Shown here: positions 22,219-30,200 of the stretch, piece by piece
How the letters are laid out: the number at the start of each line of letters is the position of its first letter
How positions within the stretch are numbered: position 1 is the stretch's first letter
Origin: Nocardioides sp.
GTDB lineage: Bacteria; Actinomycetota; Actinomycetes; Propionibacteriales; Nocardioidaceae
Length of the DNA stretch: 33,904 nucleotides
Assembly: GCA_002729525.1 (NCBI GenBank)
Contig: PBYI01000022.1
Span: forward strand, 1-33,904
Reading direction: 5' to 3'
Position numbers and translations under genes: made by a program
Notes under the pieces: model-generated
What the model was told of the DNA's origin: nothing
Database searches by the model: none
The model's input: only the letters and a program-made list of their open reading frames with translations

Positions 22219-23216
22219 CCCCCGAGCGGGAGCCCGCGCGACGGGGCTCTCGCCGGTGCACCACCACGTCGCGCCGTACCCCTTCCACCGGCGGGCTCGG
22301 CGCGCGTGCGCTGCTCACCGGCGCCGCCCTCGTCCTGCTCACCACCGCGCTCCTCGGCCTCGCCGCCCTCGCCGCACCCGGCGCGTCCGCGGCCGCCCCG
22401 GTCACCACCGCCACCGGGCTGCTCAACCAGCCCACGCCGACCACGCCGGACGACACCCAGGACGGCACGACCCCCGACACGACCGGCCCCAACGGCGGCG
22501 CCCCCGGACCCGAGGGTCCCGGCGGCCCCAGCGGCGGCACGGTCGACGGCGGCTCGGGCGTGACCATCGACCTGGGCGGACTGGCCGAGAAGCCGTCGTC
22601 CTCGGTCACCCTGCTGCTGACCCTGACCCTGCTCTCGGTGCTGCCGGCGCTGCTGCTGACCTGCACGAGCTTCACCAAGATCCTGGTGGTGCTGGGCCTC
22701 ACCCGCAACGCGCTCGGCCTCCAGCAGACCCCGCCGAACCAGGTGCTCACCGGCCTCGCGCTGTTCCTGAGCCTGTTCATCATGGCGCCGGTGCTGTCGG
22801 GCATCAACAGCGAGGGACTCCAGCCCTACCTGGACGGCCAGAAGACCGCCGCGGTCGCCTACGAGGACGGCGTGGACCCGCTGCGCGACTTCATGCTCGA
22901 CCAGACCGGCGACGACGAGCTGGCGCTGCTGACCAACGTCGCCCGCCGCGACCTTCCCGCCAACCGCGAGGACGTCGAGATGTCGACGCTGGTGCCGGCG
23001 TTCGTGCTGAGCGAGCTCAAGCAGGCCTTCATCATCGGCTTCATCATCTTCATCCCGTTCCTGGTCATCGACGTCGTCGTGAGCGGGGCGCTGATGGCGC
23101 TCGGCATGATGATGATGCCGCCGGTGATGGTGTCGCTGCCGTTCAAGCTGTTGCTGTTCGTGCTGGTCGACGGGTGGGCGCTCATCGTGCAGGCCTTGGT
23201 GCAGAGCTATGGCTAG
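22215..23216 (+). CDS. fliP: Flagellar export gate protein FliP
   Basis: The 333-residue protein has a signal peptide-like hydrophobic segment (about 33-60, LLTGAALVLLTTALLGLAAL), a Gly/Pro/Asp-rich linker and the FliP core from about 125. The core has LLLTCTSFTKILVVLGLTRN, then PPNQVLTGLALFLSLFIMAP, DEMSTLVPAFVLSELKQAF-like sequence (here VEMSTLVPAFVLSELKQAF) and ALGMMMMPPVMVSLPFKLLL. FliP forms the gate pore with FliQ and FliR. It is longer than usual (about 250) because of the linker. GTG at 22215 overlaps the fliO stop. Confidence 0.95.
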   Translation: MTPEREPARRGSRRCTTTSRRTPSTGGLGARALLTGAALVLLTTALLGLAALAAPGASAAAPVTTATGLLNQPTPTTPDDTQDGTTPDTTGPNGGAPGPEGPGGPSGGTVDGGSGVTIDLGGLAEKPSSSVTLLLTLTLLSVLPALLLTCTSFTKILVVLGLTRNALGLQQTPPNQVLTGLALFLSLFIMAPVLSGINSEGLQPYLDGQKTAAVAYEDGVDPLRDFMLDQTGDDELALLTNVARRDLPANREDVEMSTLVPAFVLSELKQAFIIGFIIFIPFLVIDVVVSGALMALGMMMMPPVMVSLPFKLLLFVLVDGWALIVQALVQSYG

Positions 23217-23309
23217 CGCCCGTCCCTGTTCCCGACCTGGCGCCCGCCCCGGCGCCCCTCGCCGCTCCCCCGTCCCGTGCCCGCACCCGCCGCGTCAGGA
23301 GGTCGTCCG

Positions 23310-23579
23310 ATGACCGACACCTCGATCCTCGAGATCGCGCTGATGACGATGACCGTCGCGTTCAAGCTGTCCGCCCCGATCCTCGGTGCGGCGCTGTCGG
23401 TCGGCTTCGGCGTCTCGCTGTTCCAGTCGATGACGCAGATCCAGGAGTTCACGCTGGCGTTCGTGCCGAAGCTGATCGCGGTCGGCGTCGCGCTGGTGGT
23501 GAGCGGCAACTGGATGCTGCACACCCTCGTGAACTTCACCCAGGACCTGTTCGACATGGTCCCGTCGCTGCTCGCCTAG
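23310..23579 (+). CDS. fliQ: Flagellar export gate protein FliQ
   Basis: An 89-residue protein with two membrane helices (about 12-35 and 48-70) and the FliQ motif ALSVGFGVSLFQSMTQIQEF followed by TLAFVPKLIAVG. It joins FliP and FliR in the export gate. The ATG at 23310 has a perfect AGGAGG at 23297-23302. The 93-nt stretch before it shows no gene or clear structure. Confidence 0.95.
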   Translation: MTDTSILEIALMTMTVAFKLSAPILGAALSVGFGVSLFQSMTQIQEFTLAFVPKLIAVGVALVVSGNWMLHTLVNFTQDLFDMVPSLLA

Positions 23580-23589
23580 GTCGTCCGTC

Positions 23590-24357
23590 GTGGTCGTGTC
23601 CGTCGCCGGGGAGCCGCTCCTGGCGTTCCTCCTGGCCTCGGTGCGGATCGCGTCCTGGCTGGTGATCGTGCCGCCGTTCTCGACCCGCGCGGTGCCCACC
23701 ATGGTCAAGGTCGTGCTCGCCCTGGCGCTGGCGCTCGCGAGCGCCCCGATGCTGAGCGGTGCCGACCTGCCGCTGACCGCCGCCGGCCTGGTGATGACGA
23801 CCGCCACCCAGGTCGCGATCGGACTCAGCCTCGGGTTCGTGACGATGCTGCTGCTCTCGGCGATCGCCGCGGCCGGCAGCCTCGTCGACCTCTTCGGCGG
23901 CTTCGCGCTGGCCCAGGGCTTCGACCCGCTCGGGCAGAACATGAACACCGTCTTCGGCACGTTCCACCAGTGGCTGGCCACGATGCTGCTGTTCGCGACC
24001 GGCGGCCACCTGCTCGTGCTCGGCGGGCTGCTGCGCACCTTCGAGCTGCTGCCCCTCGACGGCGCGTTCGACCTCACCGGCGTCCCTGCGGTGGTCTCGC
24101 GGGCGTTCAGCGTGTTCTTCGTGGTCGCCGTGCAGGTCGCGCTGCCGCTGGTCGCGGTGATGTTCGTGACCGACCTCGGCCTGGCGCTGATGACGAAGGT
24201 CGCGCCGCAGCTCAACGCGCTGAGCGTGATGTTCCCGGCCAAGATCGGGATGACGCTGATCCTGGTGGGGCTCAGCTTCCCCGCGCTTCCGGGCGTCGTA
24301 CGCCGGGTGACCGAACTGTCCATGGACGCCATGGCCCGGATCGCCGGAGCGGGGTGA
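23590..24357 (+). CDS. fliR: Flagellar export gate protein FliR
   Basis: The 255-residue membrane protein has about six hydrophobic segments and the family features FLLASVRIASWLVIVPPFST, VAIGLSLGFVTMLLLSAIAA and AGSLVDLFGGFALAQGFDPL, then LNALSVMFPAKIGMTL near the C terminus. It completes the FliP-FliQ-FliR gate. GTG at 23590 is used; GTG at 23596 is an alternative, with a weak Shine-Dalgarno for both. Confidence 0.94.
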   Translation: MVVSVAGEPLLAFLLASVRIASWLVIVPPFSTRAVPTMVKVVLALALALASAPMLSGADLPLTAAGLVMTTATQVAIGLSLGFVTMLLLSAIAAAGSLVDLFGGFALAQGFDPLGQNMNTVFGTFHQWLATMLLFATGGHLLVLGGLLRTFELLPLDGAFDLTGVPAVVSRAFSVFFVVAVQVALPLVAVMFVTDLGLALMTKVAPQLNALSVMFPAKIGMTLILVGLSFPALPGVVRRVTELSMDAMARIAGAG

Positions 24358-24361
24358 GGAC

Positions 24362-25558
24362 GTGGCCGGCGGGGACGAGGACAAGACAGAGAAGCCGACA
24401 CCGAAGCGGCGCAAGGAGGCCCGCAAGGAGGGTCAGGTCGCGCGCAGCCAGGAGGTCGGCGCCTGGGCGTCGATGCTGGTCGCGAGCATGGCGCTGCCCG
24501 CGCTGGCCCAGCACGAGGTCGAGCAGCTGTCGGTGATGACCCGGACGTCGCTGCGCGCCGTCGAGGAGCCGTCCACCGAGCTGGCCCAGTCGCTGCTCGG
24601 GCAGGCCGCGCTGCACGTGTTCGTGGTGCTGCTCGTGCTCGGCAGCGCCGTCATGCTCGTCTCGGTCGCCGCCACCCTCGCCCAGGGCGGGTTCTACCTC
24701 GCGACCAAGGCGGTGAAGCCGTCGGCCAAGAAGCTCAACCTCGTCCAGGGCGCCAAGCGGCTCTTCGGTCCGCAGGCGGCGTGGGAGGGCGCGAAGATGC
24801 TGCTCAAGTGCACCGCCGTGTCGGCCCTGGTGTGGGTCGGCGTCGACTCGCTGCTGCCCCTGATGGGCGGCGACCTCCCGATGGGCACGGTGCTCGAGAC
24901 CGGCACGGACCGGGCCTTCAGCGTCCTGCGCAACGTCGCCGTCGCGGGCCTGCTCATGGCCGGTCTCGACTACGCGATGCAGCGCCGCCGCGTGGGCAAG
25001 CAGACCCGGATGAGCAAGCACGAGGTCAAGCAGGAGCACAAGCAGTCCGAGGGCGACCCGCTGGTCAAGAGCGCGATCCGGTCGCGGCAGATGGCGGCCG
25101 CCCGCAACCGGATGATCGCCGACGTCGCCGAGGCCGACGTGGTGCTGGTCAACCCGACCCACGTCGCGGTCGCGCTGCGCTACCGGCCCGAGGTCGGGGC
25201 GCCCGTCGTGGTCGCCAGCGGTGCCGGCGCGATCGCGGCCAAGATCCGCGAGGTCGCCGCCGACCACCGGGTGCCGATGGTGCGCGACGTACCGCTCGCC
25301 CGGGCCCTGCACCGGTCCTGCAAGGTCGGCCAGGAGATCCCCACCGAGCTGTTCGCGGCGGTCGCGCAGGTGCTCGCGTTCGTCATCAGCCGCCGGGCAC
25401 GCGGCAGCGCCTCCGGCACCCACCACTCGCCGCGCTCCGAGCGCGACCTGCTCCCCGACGTCCCCGTGGCCGGTCGCCGCCGGCGTCCCGGACCGGCCCA
25501 GACCGGTACGACGTCACCGGTCGCGACCTCCTCAGGTCGGACCCCGGTCGGCCGATAG
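24362..25558 (+). CDS. flhB: Flagellar export switch protein FlhB
   Basis: The 398-residue protein starts with the conserved charged segment DKTEKPTPKRRKEARKEGQV, has four membrane helices (to about 215), and then a cytoplasmic domain with the self-cleavage site N264-P265-T266-H267 (VLVNPTHVAVALRY). FlhB switches export from hook to filament substrates on contact with FliK. A Ser/Arg/Pro-rich tail of about 50 residues extends beyond the usual end. Start is GTG at 24362. Its stop codon (25556-25558) lies inside the -10 box of the next promoter. Confidence 0.96.
   Translation: MAGGDEDKTEKPTPKRRKEARKEGQVARSQEVGAWASMLVASMALPALAQHEVEQLSVMTRTSLRAVEEPSTELAQSLLGQAALHVFVVLLVLGSAVMLVSVAATLAQGGFYLATKAVKPSAKKLNLVQGAKRLFGPQAAWEGAKMLLKCTAVSALVWVGVDSLLPLMGGDLPMGTVLETGTDRAFSVLRNVAVAGLLMAGLDYAMQRRRVGKQTRMSKHEVKQEHKQSEGDPLVKSAIRSRQMAAARNRMIADVAEADVVLVNPTHVAVALRYRPEVGAPVVVASGAGAIAAKIREVAADHRVPMVRDVPLARALHRSCKVGQEIPTELFAAVAQVLAFVISRRARGSASGTHHSPRSERDLLPDVPVAGRRRRPGPAQTGTTSPVATSSGRTPVGR
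25531..25558 (+). promoter_or_regulatory. Sigma-28-type promoter of flhA, inside the flhB 3' end
   Basis: CTCA (25531-25534), a 16-bp spacer starting GGTCGG, and GCCGATAG (25551-25558), the copy nearest to the enteric GCCGATAA. The -10 box includes the flhB stop codon. Transcription should start near 25566. Confidence 0.65.
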
Positions 25559-25565
25559 GACCTCC

Positions 25566-25582
25566 GACGCCAGGACGGCGTC
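25566..25582 (+). promoter_or_regulatory. 5'-terminal hairpin with AGGA loop in the flhA leader
   Basis: GACGCC (25566-25571) pairs perfectly with GGCGTC (25577-25582) around AGGAC, starting at the predicted first base of the flhA transcript. This is the third leader with the same design as those of flgB and flbD. A further GGA lies in CCAGGAGGGC shortly after. Confidence 0.35.
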
Positions 25583-25635
25583 ACGTGCGCCAGGAGGGCG
25601 CGGTCCCTGACCCGGCGACCCCGAAAGCCCTCCTC

Positions 25636-27702
25636 ATGTCGAAGCGCCTCACGCAGTTCGCCGTCCCGGTCGGCATCGTGCTCGTCGTGGTGATGCTGGT
25701 CATCCCGCTGCCGCCCGTCGTGCTCGACCTGCTCATCGCCGTCAACATCACCGGAGCCCTGCTGGTGCTCCTGACCGCCATGTTCGTCACCCGCCCGCTC
25801 GACTTCGCGTCGTTCCCGTCGCTGCTGCTGGTCATGACGCTGTTCCGCCTGGCGCTCAACGTGAGCGCGACCCGGCTCGTCCTGCTCGACGGCTACGCCG
25901 GCAAGGTGATCGACACCTTCGGCCACTTCGTCGTCGGCGGCTCGCTGATCGTCGGCCTGATCATCTTCGTGATCCTGCTGATCATCCAGTTCGTCGTCAT
26001 CACCAACGGTGCCGGCCGCGTCGCCGAGGTGGGCGCCCGGTTCACCCTCGACGCGATGCCCGGCAAGCAGATGGCCATCGACGCCGACCTCAACTCCGGC
26101 CTCATCAGCGAGGACGAGGCCCGCCGGCGGCGCCAGGAGGTGCACGCCGAGGCCGACTTCTACGGCGCGATGGACGGCGCCTCGAAGTTCGTCAAGGGCG
26201 ACGCGATCGCGGCCATCATCATCACCGTCGTCAACCTCATCGGCGGCCTCACCATCGGCCTCGTGCAGCTGGGCATGGCGCCCGCCGAGGCCGTGTCGAC
26301 GTACTCCCTGCTGACCGTCGGTGACGGCCTGGTCTCCCAGATCCCGGCCCTGCTGCTCTCGGTGGCGACCGGTCTGGTCGTGACCCGGAGCGCCAGCGAC
26401 GGCGACATGGGCTCCGACATCGTCCGGCAGATCACCGCCCGCCGGATGCCGATGCAGATCGCCGGCTTCGCGGCCATCAGCCTGTGCCTCATCCCCGGCC
26501 TGCCGAAGATCCCGTTCCTCGTCGCCGGCGGCACGCTGCTGCTGCTCTCCAGCCGGGTGCCCAGCGAGCAGCAGGCTGCCGAGAAGGCGCTCGCCGCGGT
26601 CGAGGCCGGCAACGCCCCGGCCGGCGGCCCCTCCGACGACGACCTCCCCGAGCGGCTGGCCGAGGAGATCCAGGTCGACCCGCTCGGGCTCGACCTCGCC
26701 GCCGACCTCATCGACCTCGTCGACGACCGCAACGGCGGCGACCTGCTCCAGCGGGTCCGGGCGCTGCGCCGCAAGGTCGCCAGCGACCTCGGCATCGTCG
26801 TCCCACCCGTGCGCACCCGCGACGACCTCACGCTCCCGGCGCACACCTACGCGATCAAGCTGTACGACATCGAGGTCGCCCGCGGGGAGGCGCCGCCGGG
26901 CACCGTGCTGGCGATCGGCGACTTCCTCGGCTCGCTGCCAGGCGAGCCCACCCAGGAGCCGGTGTTCGGCCTGGACGCGAAGTGGATCCCGGCCGAGCTG
27001 CGCGGCCAGGCCGAGCTCTCTGGCGCCACCGTGGTCGAGCGGTCGGCGGTCATCACGACCCACCTCGCCGAGGTGGTCAACAGCCATGCCGCCCGCCTGC
27101 TGGGCCGCGAGGACGTCCGGATGCTCACCGACGTGGTCGCACGCACCCACCCCAACGTCGTCGAGGAGCTGACCCCGTCGCAGCTGTCGCTCGGCGAGGT
27201 GCAGCGGGTGCTCCAGTCGCTGCTGGACGAGGGCATCTCGATCCGCGACCTGGTGCGCATCTACGAGGCGCTGTCGCTGCGCGCCCAGACGAGCAAGGAC
27301 CTCGACGGCCTGGTCGACGCGGCGCGTGGGGCGCTGGGCCCGGCCGTCGTGGCGCCGTACCTCGTCGACGGCACGCTGCACGTCATCAGCTTCGACCCGC
27401 AGTTCGAGCAGCGGATGCTCGAGTCGACCCGCCCGGGCGAGCACGGCACCACGATCGTGCTCGACCCGGTGACGCTCCAGACGGTCATCGGCGCCCTGGC
27501 CAGCAACCTCATCGAGGCCGAGAACCAGAACATCCGCCCCGTGCTGGTCTGCGCGCCGCAGCTGAGGGCCGCCGTACGACGGCTGGTGCGACCGGCCATC
27601 GAGCGGTTGCCCGTGCTGGCCTACCCCGAGCTGATGGGCAGCGCGCAGGTGCGCTCCATCGGCGTCGTCAGCGGTGAGCGCTCGGCGCAGGTGCCGGCAT
27701 GA
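25636..27702 (+). CDS. flhA: Flagellar export apparatus protein FlhA
   Basis: The 688-residue protein has an N-terminal part with about eight membrane helices (starting VPVGIVLVVVMLVIPLPPVV; DFASFPSLLLVMTLFRLALN) and a large cytoplasmic domain (from about 330) that docks substrates and chaperones. The conserved cytoplasmic loop EADFYGAMDGASKFVKGDAI is intact. Length fits the family. ATG at 25636 puts the first helix near the start as usual but has a poor Shine-Dalgarno; an in-frame GTG at 25585 would add 17 residues and has AGGA upstream. It overlaps the next ATG by 4 nt. Confidence 0.96.
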   Translation: MSKRLTQFAVPVGIVLVVVMLVIPLPPVVLDLLIAVNITGALLVLLTAMFVTRPLDFASFPSLLLVMTLFRLALNVSATRLVLLDGYAGKVIDTFGHFVVGGSLIVGLIIFVILLIIQFVVITNGAGRVAEVGARFTLDAMPGKQMAIDADLNSGLISEDEARRRRQEVHAEADFYGAMDGASKFVKGDAIAAIIITVVNLIGGLTIGLVQLGMAPAEAVSTYSLLTVGDGLVSQIPALLLSVATGLVVTRSASDGDMGSDIVRQITARRMPMQIAGFAAISLCLIPGLPKIPFLVAGGTLLLLSSRVPSEQQAAEKALAAVEAGNAPAGGPSDDDLPERLAEEIQVDPLGLDLAADLIDLVDDRNGGDLLQRVRALRRKVASDLGIVVPPVRTRDDLTLPAHTYAIKLYDIEVARGEAPPGTVLAIGDFLGSLPGEPTQEPVFGLDAKWIPAELRGQAELSGATVVERSAVITTHLAEVVNSHAARLLGREDVRMLTDVVARTHPNVVEELTPSQLSLGEVQRVLQSLLDEGISIRDLVRIYEALSLRAQTSKDLDGLVDAARGALGPAVVAPYLVDGTLHVISFDPQFEQRMLESTRPGEHGTTIVLDPVTLQTVIGALASNLIEAENQNIRPVLVCAPQLRAAVRRLVRPAIERLPVLAYPELMGSAQVRSIGVVSGERSAQVPA

Positions 27703-27965
27703 ACCTCGCCTCCGCGCCCGTCATCGGGTCGGCCGCGGTGCTGACCTCGCCGGCGCTCTACGGCGCCTTCGTCACCGGCACCGTGCCGATCGACGTGGCG
27801 ATCACCCGCTGGCTGGTCGCCCTGCTGATCTGCTGGGTCGCGATCTCGGCCGTCGTGATGATGGTCGGCCCGCCGCCGGCGCCGAAGCAGACCGTCGAGG
27901 GCCCCGCCGGGTCGCCGCAGGGCACCGACGGTCAGTCCGCCGACGCCTCCAGCAGCGCGTTGTAG
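27699..27965 (+). CDS. Small membrane protein of unknown function, coupled to flhA
   Basis: An 88-residue protein whose ATG overlaps the flhA stop by 4 nt, suggesting translational coupling. One clear hydrophobic helix (about 37-57, RWLVALLICWVAISAVVMMV) follows a mildly hydrophobic Ala-rich N terminus; the C-terminal 30 residues are Pro/Gly/Ser-rich and probably cytoplasmic. I recognise no family. Its last 34 nt overlap the end of marR on the other strand. A role in export-gate or motor assembly is only a guess from position. Confidence 0.7.
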   Translation: MNLASAPVIGSAAVLTSPALYGAFVTGTVPIDVAITRWLVALLICWVAISAVVMMVGPPPAPKQTVEGPAGSPQGTDGQSADASSSAL

Positions 27966-28444
27966 CCGGCGAGGTCCCGCACGAAGCCCTCGAGCTTGTC
28001 GGTGTCCCAGCCGGCCAGCCGCTCCTGCACGTAGCGGCGGCGGTCGGCGCCGACCACCTCGATCCGGCGTCGGGCCTCGTCGGTGGCCGAGAGCACGATC
28101 GCACGACCGTCCTCGGGGTCCGGCTCGCCGGCGAGGAGGCCGAGCTCGACGAGGTGCTTCACCTGCCGGCTCACCGCGCCCTTGTCGACGTCCAGGCTCT
28201 CCACCAGGGTCGACGCGCGCAGCGTGCCCTCGCGCAGCACCGTGGTGAGGATGAGGTACGACGTGGGCTGGAGGTCGGGGTGCACCAGCCGCGCGCGGTC
28301 GGCGATCACGCGTCGTACCCGACGCATCAGGACGCCCACCTCGCTCTCGAGCGTGGTGATGGCGGCCTCCCGCAGGGCGAGGTCGTCGGTCACGACGGTG
28401 GTCTCCTGGGCTGTGTGGGGGTGGGGGACGGTGGCGGTGCTCAT
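27932..28444 (-). CDS. MarR family transcriptional regulator
   Basis: The 170-residue protein has a winged-helix DNA-binding domain. The recognition region is STLVESLDVDKGAVSRQVKH, followed by the wing with EPDPEDGRAIVLSATDEARR, both standard for MarR. Dimerising helices flank it. It is co-transcribed with the MFS exporter ahead of it (4-nt overlap ATGA), so it is likely a local repressor of that exporter, relieved by a ligand. Two 17-bp inverted repeats before the exporter are candidate binding sites. Its 3' end overlaps the convergent small membrane gene by 34 nt. Confidence 0.93.
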   Translation of the reverse strand: MSTATVPHPHTAQETTVVTDDLALREAAITTLESEVGVLMRRVRRVIADRARLVHPDLQPTSYLILTTVLREGTLRASTLVESLDVDKGAVSRQVKHLVELGLLAGEPDPEDGRAIVLSATDEARRRIEVVGADRRRYVQERLAGWDTDKLEGFVRDLAGYNALLEASAD

Positions 28445-30072
28445 GCCCGCTCGTCCGCCGGGACGGTCGCGACACCGGTGGCGGCCGTGGCGGTCTCGGC
28501 GTCACGGTCGATCGTGGTGCGCAGCGGGACCTCGCGGAGGAACAGCACGCAGACGAGGGCAAGGATGGCAAACGGCGCCGCGACCTGGAACACGTGCCCG
28601 ATCCCCGAGCCGAAGGCGTGCTCGTAGAGCGAGGCCCAGGCGTCCGGCAGGGACGACAGGTCGGGGATGCCGCCGGAGCCCGCGGCCGCCGCGTCCGGCA
28701 CCGTCTCTCCCTGGGCGACGAGCTCGGCCGCACCGTCCTTGACGCTCGCGGCGACCTGGTGGCTGAGCATCGCGCCGAGCACCGCGACACCCGCGGAGCC
28801 GCCGAGGGAGCGGAAGAAGGTCATCACCGAGGTGGCGGCGCCCATGTCGGAGAGCTGAACGCCGTTCTGCACTGCGAGCACGAGGTTCTGCATGGTCGCG
28901 CCGAGGCCGAGGCCGACGAGCGCCATGTAGGCGCCGACCCGCCACAGCGGGATGTCGGCGTCGACGGTGCCGAGGAGCAGGAAGCCGGCGACGACCAGCA
29001 CCATGCCGCCGACCAGCCAGCGCTTCCAGACACCGGTGCTGCTGATGATCCGACCGGTGGCGATGCTCGACACGAGCAGACCGCCGACCATGCAGATCGA
29101 CATCAGGCCGGCCTCGGTGGGCGACATGCCCCGGGCGAGCTGGAAGTACTGGCTGAGGTAGACGGTCGCACCGAACATCGCGACGCCGACGAGCACCGAG
29201 GCGAGAGTGCCGAGCACCATCGTGCGGTCGCGGAAGAGACGGAGCGGGATCACCGGGTCGGTGGCGACGCGGGCCTCGACCCAGATCGCGACCGCGACGA
29301 GCGCCAGACCGAGGGCGACGAGCAGGGCGGTGGTGGTGGAGGCCCAGTCGAAGGAGCTGCCGGCCAGCGACACCCAGACGAGCAGCACGGAGACGCCGGC
29401 GACGAGGGTGAGCGCACCGAGGTAGTCGATGTGCACCTCACGGCGTACGTCGGGCAGGTGCAGGGTGCGCTGGAGGACGACGAACGCGAGCGCCGCGAAG
29501 GGCAGGCCGACGAAGAAGCAGCCGCGCCAACCGAGCGCGGAGTCGACGATGAGGCCGCCGATCAGCGGGCCGCTCACGGTGGCGGTGGCGAAGACCGCGC
29601 CGATGTAGCCGGAGTACCGGCCGCGCTCGCGCGGGCTGACCATCGTGGCGATGACGACCATGACCAGCGCGGTCAGGCCGCCCACGCCGAGGCCCTGCAC
29701 GAACCGGGCGGCGATGAGGACGCCCATCGACGGGGCGAACGCCGCCACCAGCGACCCGATGCTGTAGATCACCAGCGCGGTCTGGACGAGCACCTTCTTG
29801 TCGAAGAGGTCGGCGAGCTTGCCCCAGATCGGGGTGGTCGCGGTCATCGCCAGGAGCGTCGAGACGACGACCCAGGTGTACTGCGACTGCGAGCCGCCGA
29901 GGTCGGCGACGATGCGCGGCAGCGCGTTGGTCACCACGGTGCTGGACAGCATCGCGACGAACATGGCGAGCAGCAGGCCGCTCATGGCCTCGAGCACCTC
30001 GCGGTGGCTCATCGCGCCGGCGGGGCGCTCGGTGGGGGTCGTCGGTGTCGACGTCACGGTCTCGTTCTCCAT
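28441..30072 (-). CDS. MFS drug exporter, DHA2 (14-helix) family
   Basis: A 543-residue membrane protein with about 14 hydrophobic helices. Motif A is visible as GKLADLFDKK between helices 2 and 3, motif C-like sequence around ATATVSGPLIGGLIVD, and AARFVQGLGVGGL earlier. Length and helix count fit the DHA2 drug:H+ antiporters (EmrB/QacA type). The substrate cannot be told. I chose ATG at 30070-30072, which gives MENETVTS and a short polar N terminus; longer in-frame translation up to 30354 runs through the regulatory leader. Downstream marR is in the same operon, and its leader holds an attenuator-like structure. Confidence 0.93.
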   Translation of the reverse strand: MENETVTSTPTTPTERPAGAMSHREVLEAMSGLLLAMFVAMLSSTVVTNALPRIVADLGGSQSQYTWVVVSTLLAMTATTPIWGKLADLFDKKVLVQTALVIYSIGSLVAAFAPSMGVLIAARFVQGLGVGGLTALVMVVIATMVSPRERGRYSGYIGAVFATATVSGPLIGGLIVDSALGWRGCFFVGLPFAALAFVVLQRTLHLPDVRREVHIDYLGALTLVAGVSVLLVWVSLAGSSFDWASTTTALLVALGLALVAVAIWVEARVATDPVIPLRLFRDRTMVLGTLASVLVGVAMFGATVYLSQYFQLARGMSPTEAGLMSICMVGGLLVSSIATGRIISSTGVWKRWLVGGMVLVVAGFLLLGTVDADIPLWRVGAYMALVGLGLGATMQNLVLAVQNGVQLSDMGAATSVMTFFRSLGGSAGVAVLGAMLSHQVAASVKDGAAELVAQGETVPDAAAAGSGGIPDLSSLPDAWASLYEHAFGSGIGHVFQVAAPFAILALVCVLFLREVPLRTTIDRDAETATAATGVATVPADERA

Positions 30073-30084
30073 GTCCGCTCTAAC

Positions 30085-30101
30085 GGTTGATAGAAGCAAC
30101 C
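30085..30101. promoter_or_regulatory. 17-bp inverted repeat, candidate MarR operator 1
   Basis: GGTTG-N7-CAACC, a perfect 5-bp palindrome with 7-bp centre, overlaps the -10 box and probable start point of the proximal exporter promoter. Operators of this form and size are usual for MarR proteins. Confidence 0.5.
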
Positions 30102-30128
30102 TTATTCCGGGTTGGTTGCCTCGGACAA
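30099..30128 (-). promoter_or_regulatory. Proximal promoter of the MFS-marR operon
   Basis: On the minus strand a -35-like TTGTCC (30123-30128) and a -10-like TAAGGT (30099-30104) are 18 bp apart. Both boxes overlap the two inverted repeats, consistent with repression by MarR. Confidence 0.4.
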
Positions 30129-30130
30129 CT
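30114..30130. promoter_or_regulatory. 17-bp inverted repeat, candidate MarR operator 2
   Basis: GGTTG-N7-CAACT has the same 5-7-5 spacing with one mismatch and lies over the -35 box. The centres of the two sites are 29 bp apart, a little under three helical turns, so two dimers could sit on the same DNA face. Confidence 0.45.
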
Positions 30131-30200
30131 TGTCGTGCGTCACGGGCCGCGCGGTCGGCATCGCTCGAGGACCGGGGACACGGGTCCGGGGAAAAGGAAC

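Noticed and set aside
28594..30090. 498-codon plus-strand open frame opposite the MFS exporter
   Set aside because: Highly charged His/Asp/Glu-rich shadow; the minus frame has membrane helices and MFS motifs.
30159..30161. Second possible small ORF (19 codons) in the MFS leader
   Set aside because: No Shine-Dalgarno and it reads across the proximal promoter region; not supported.
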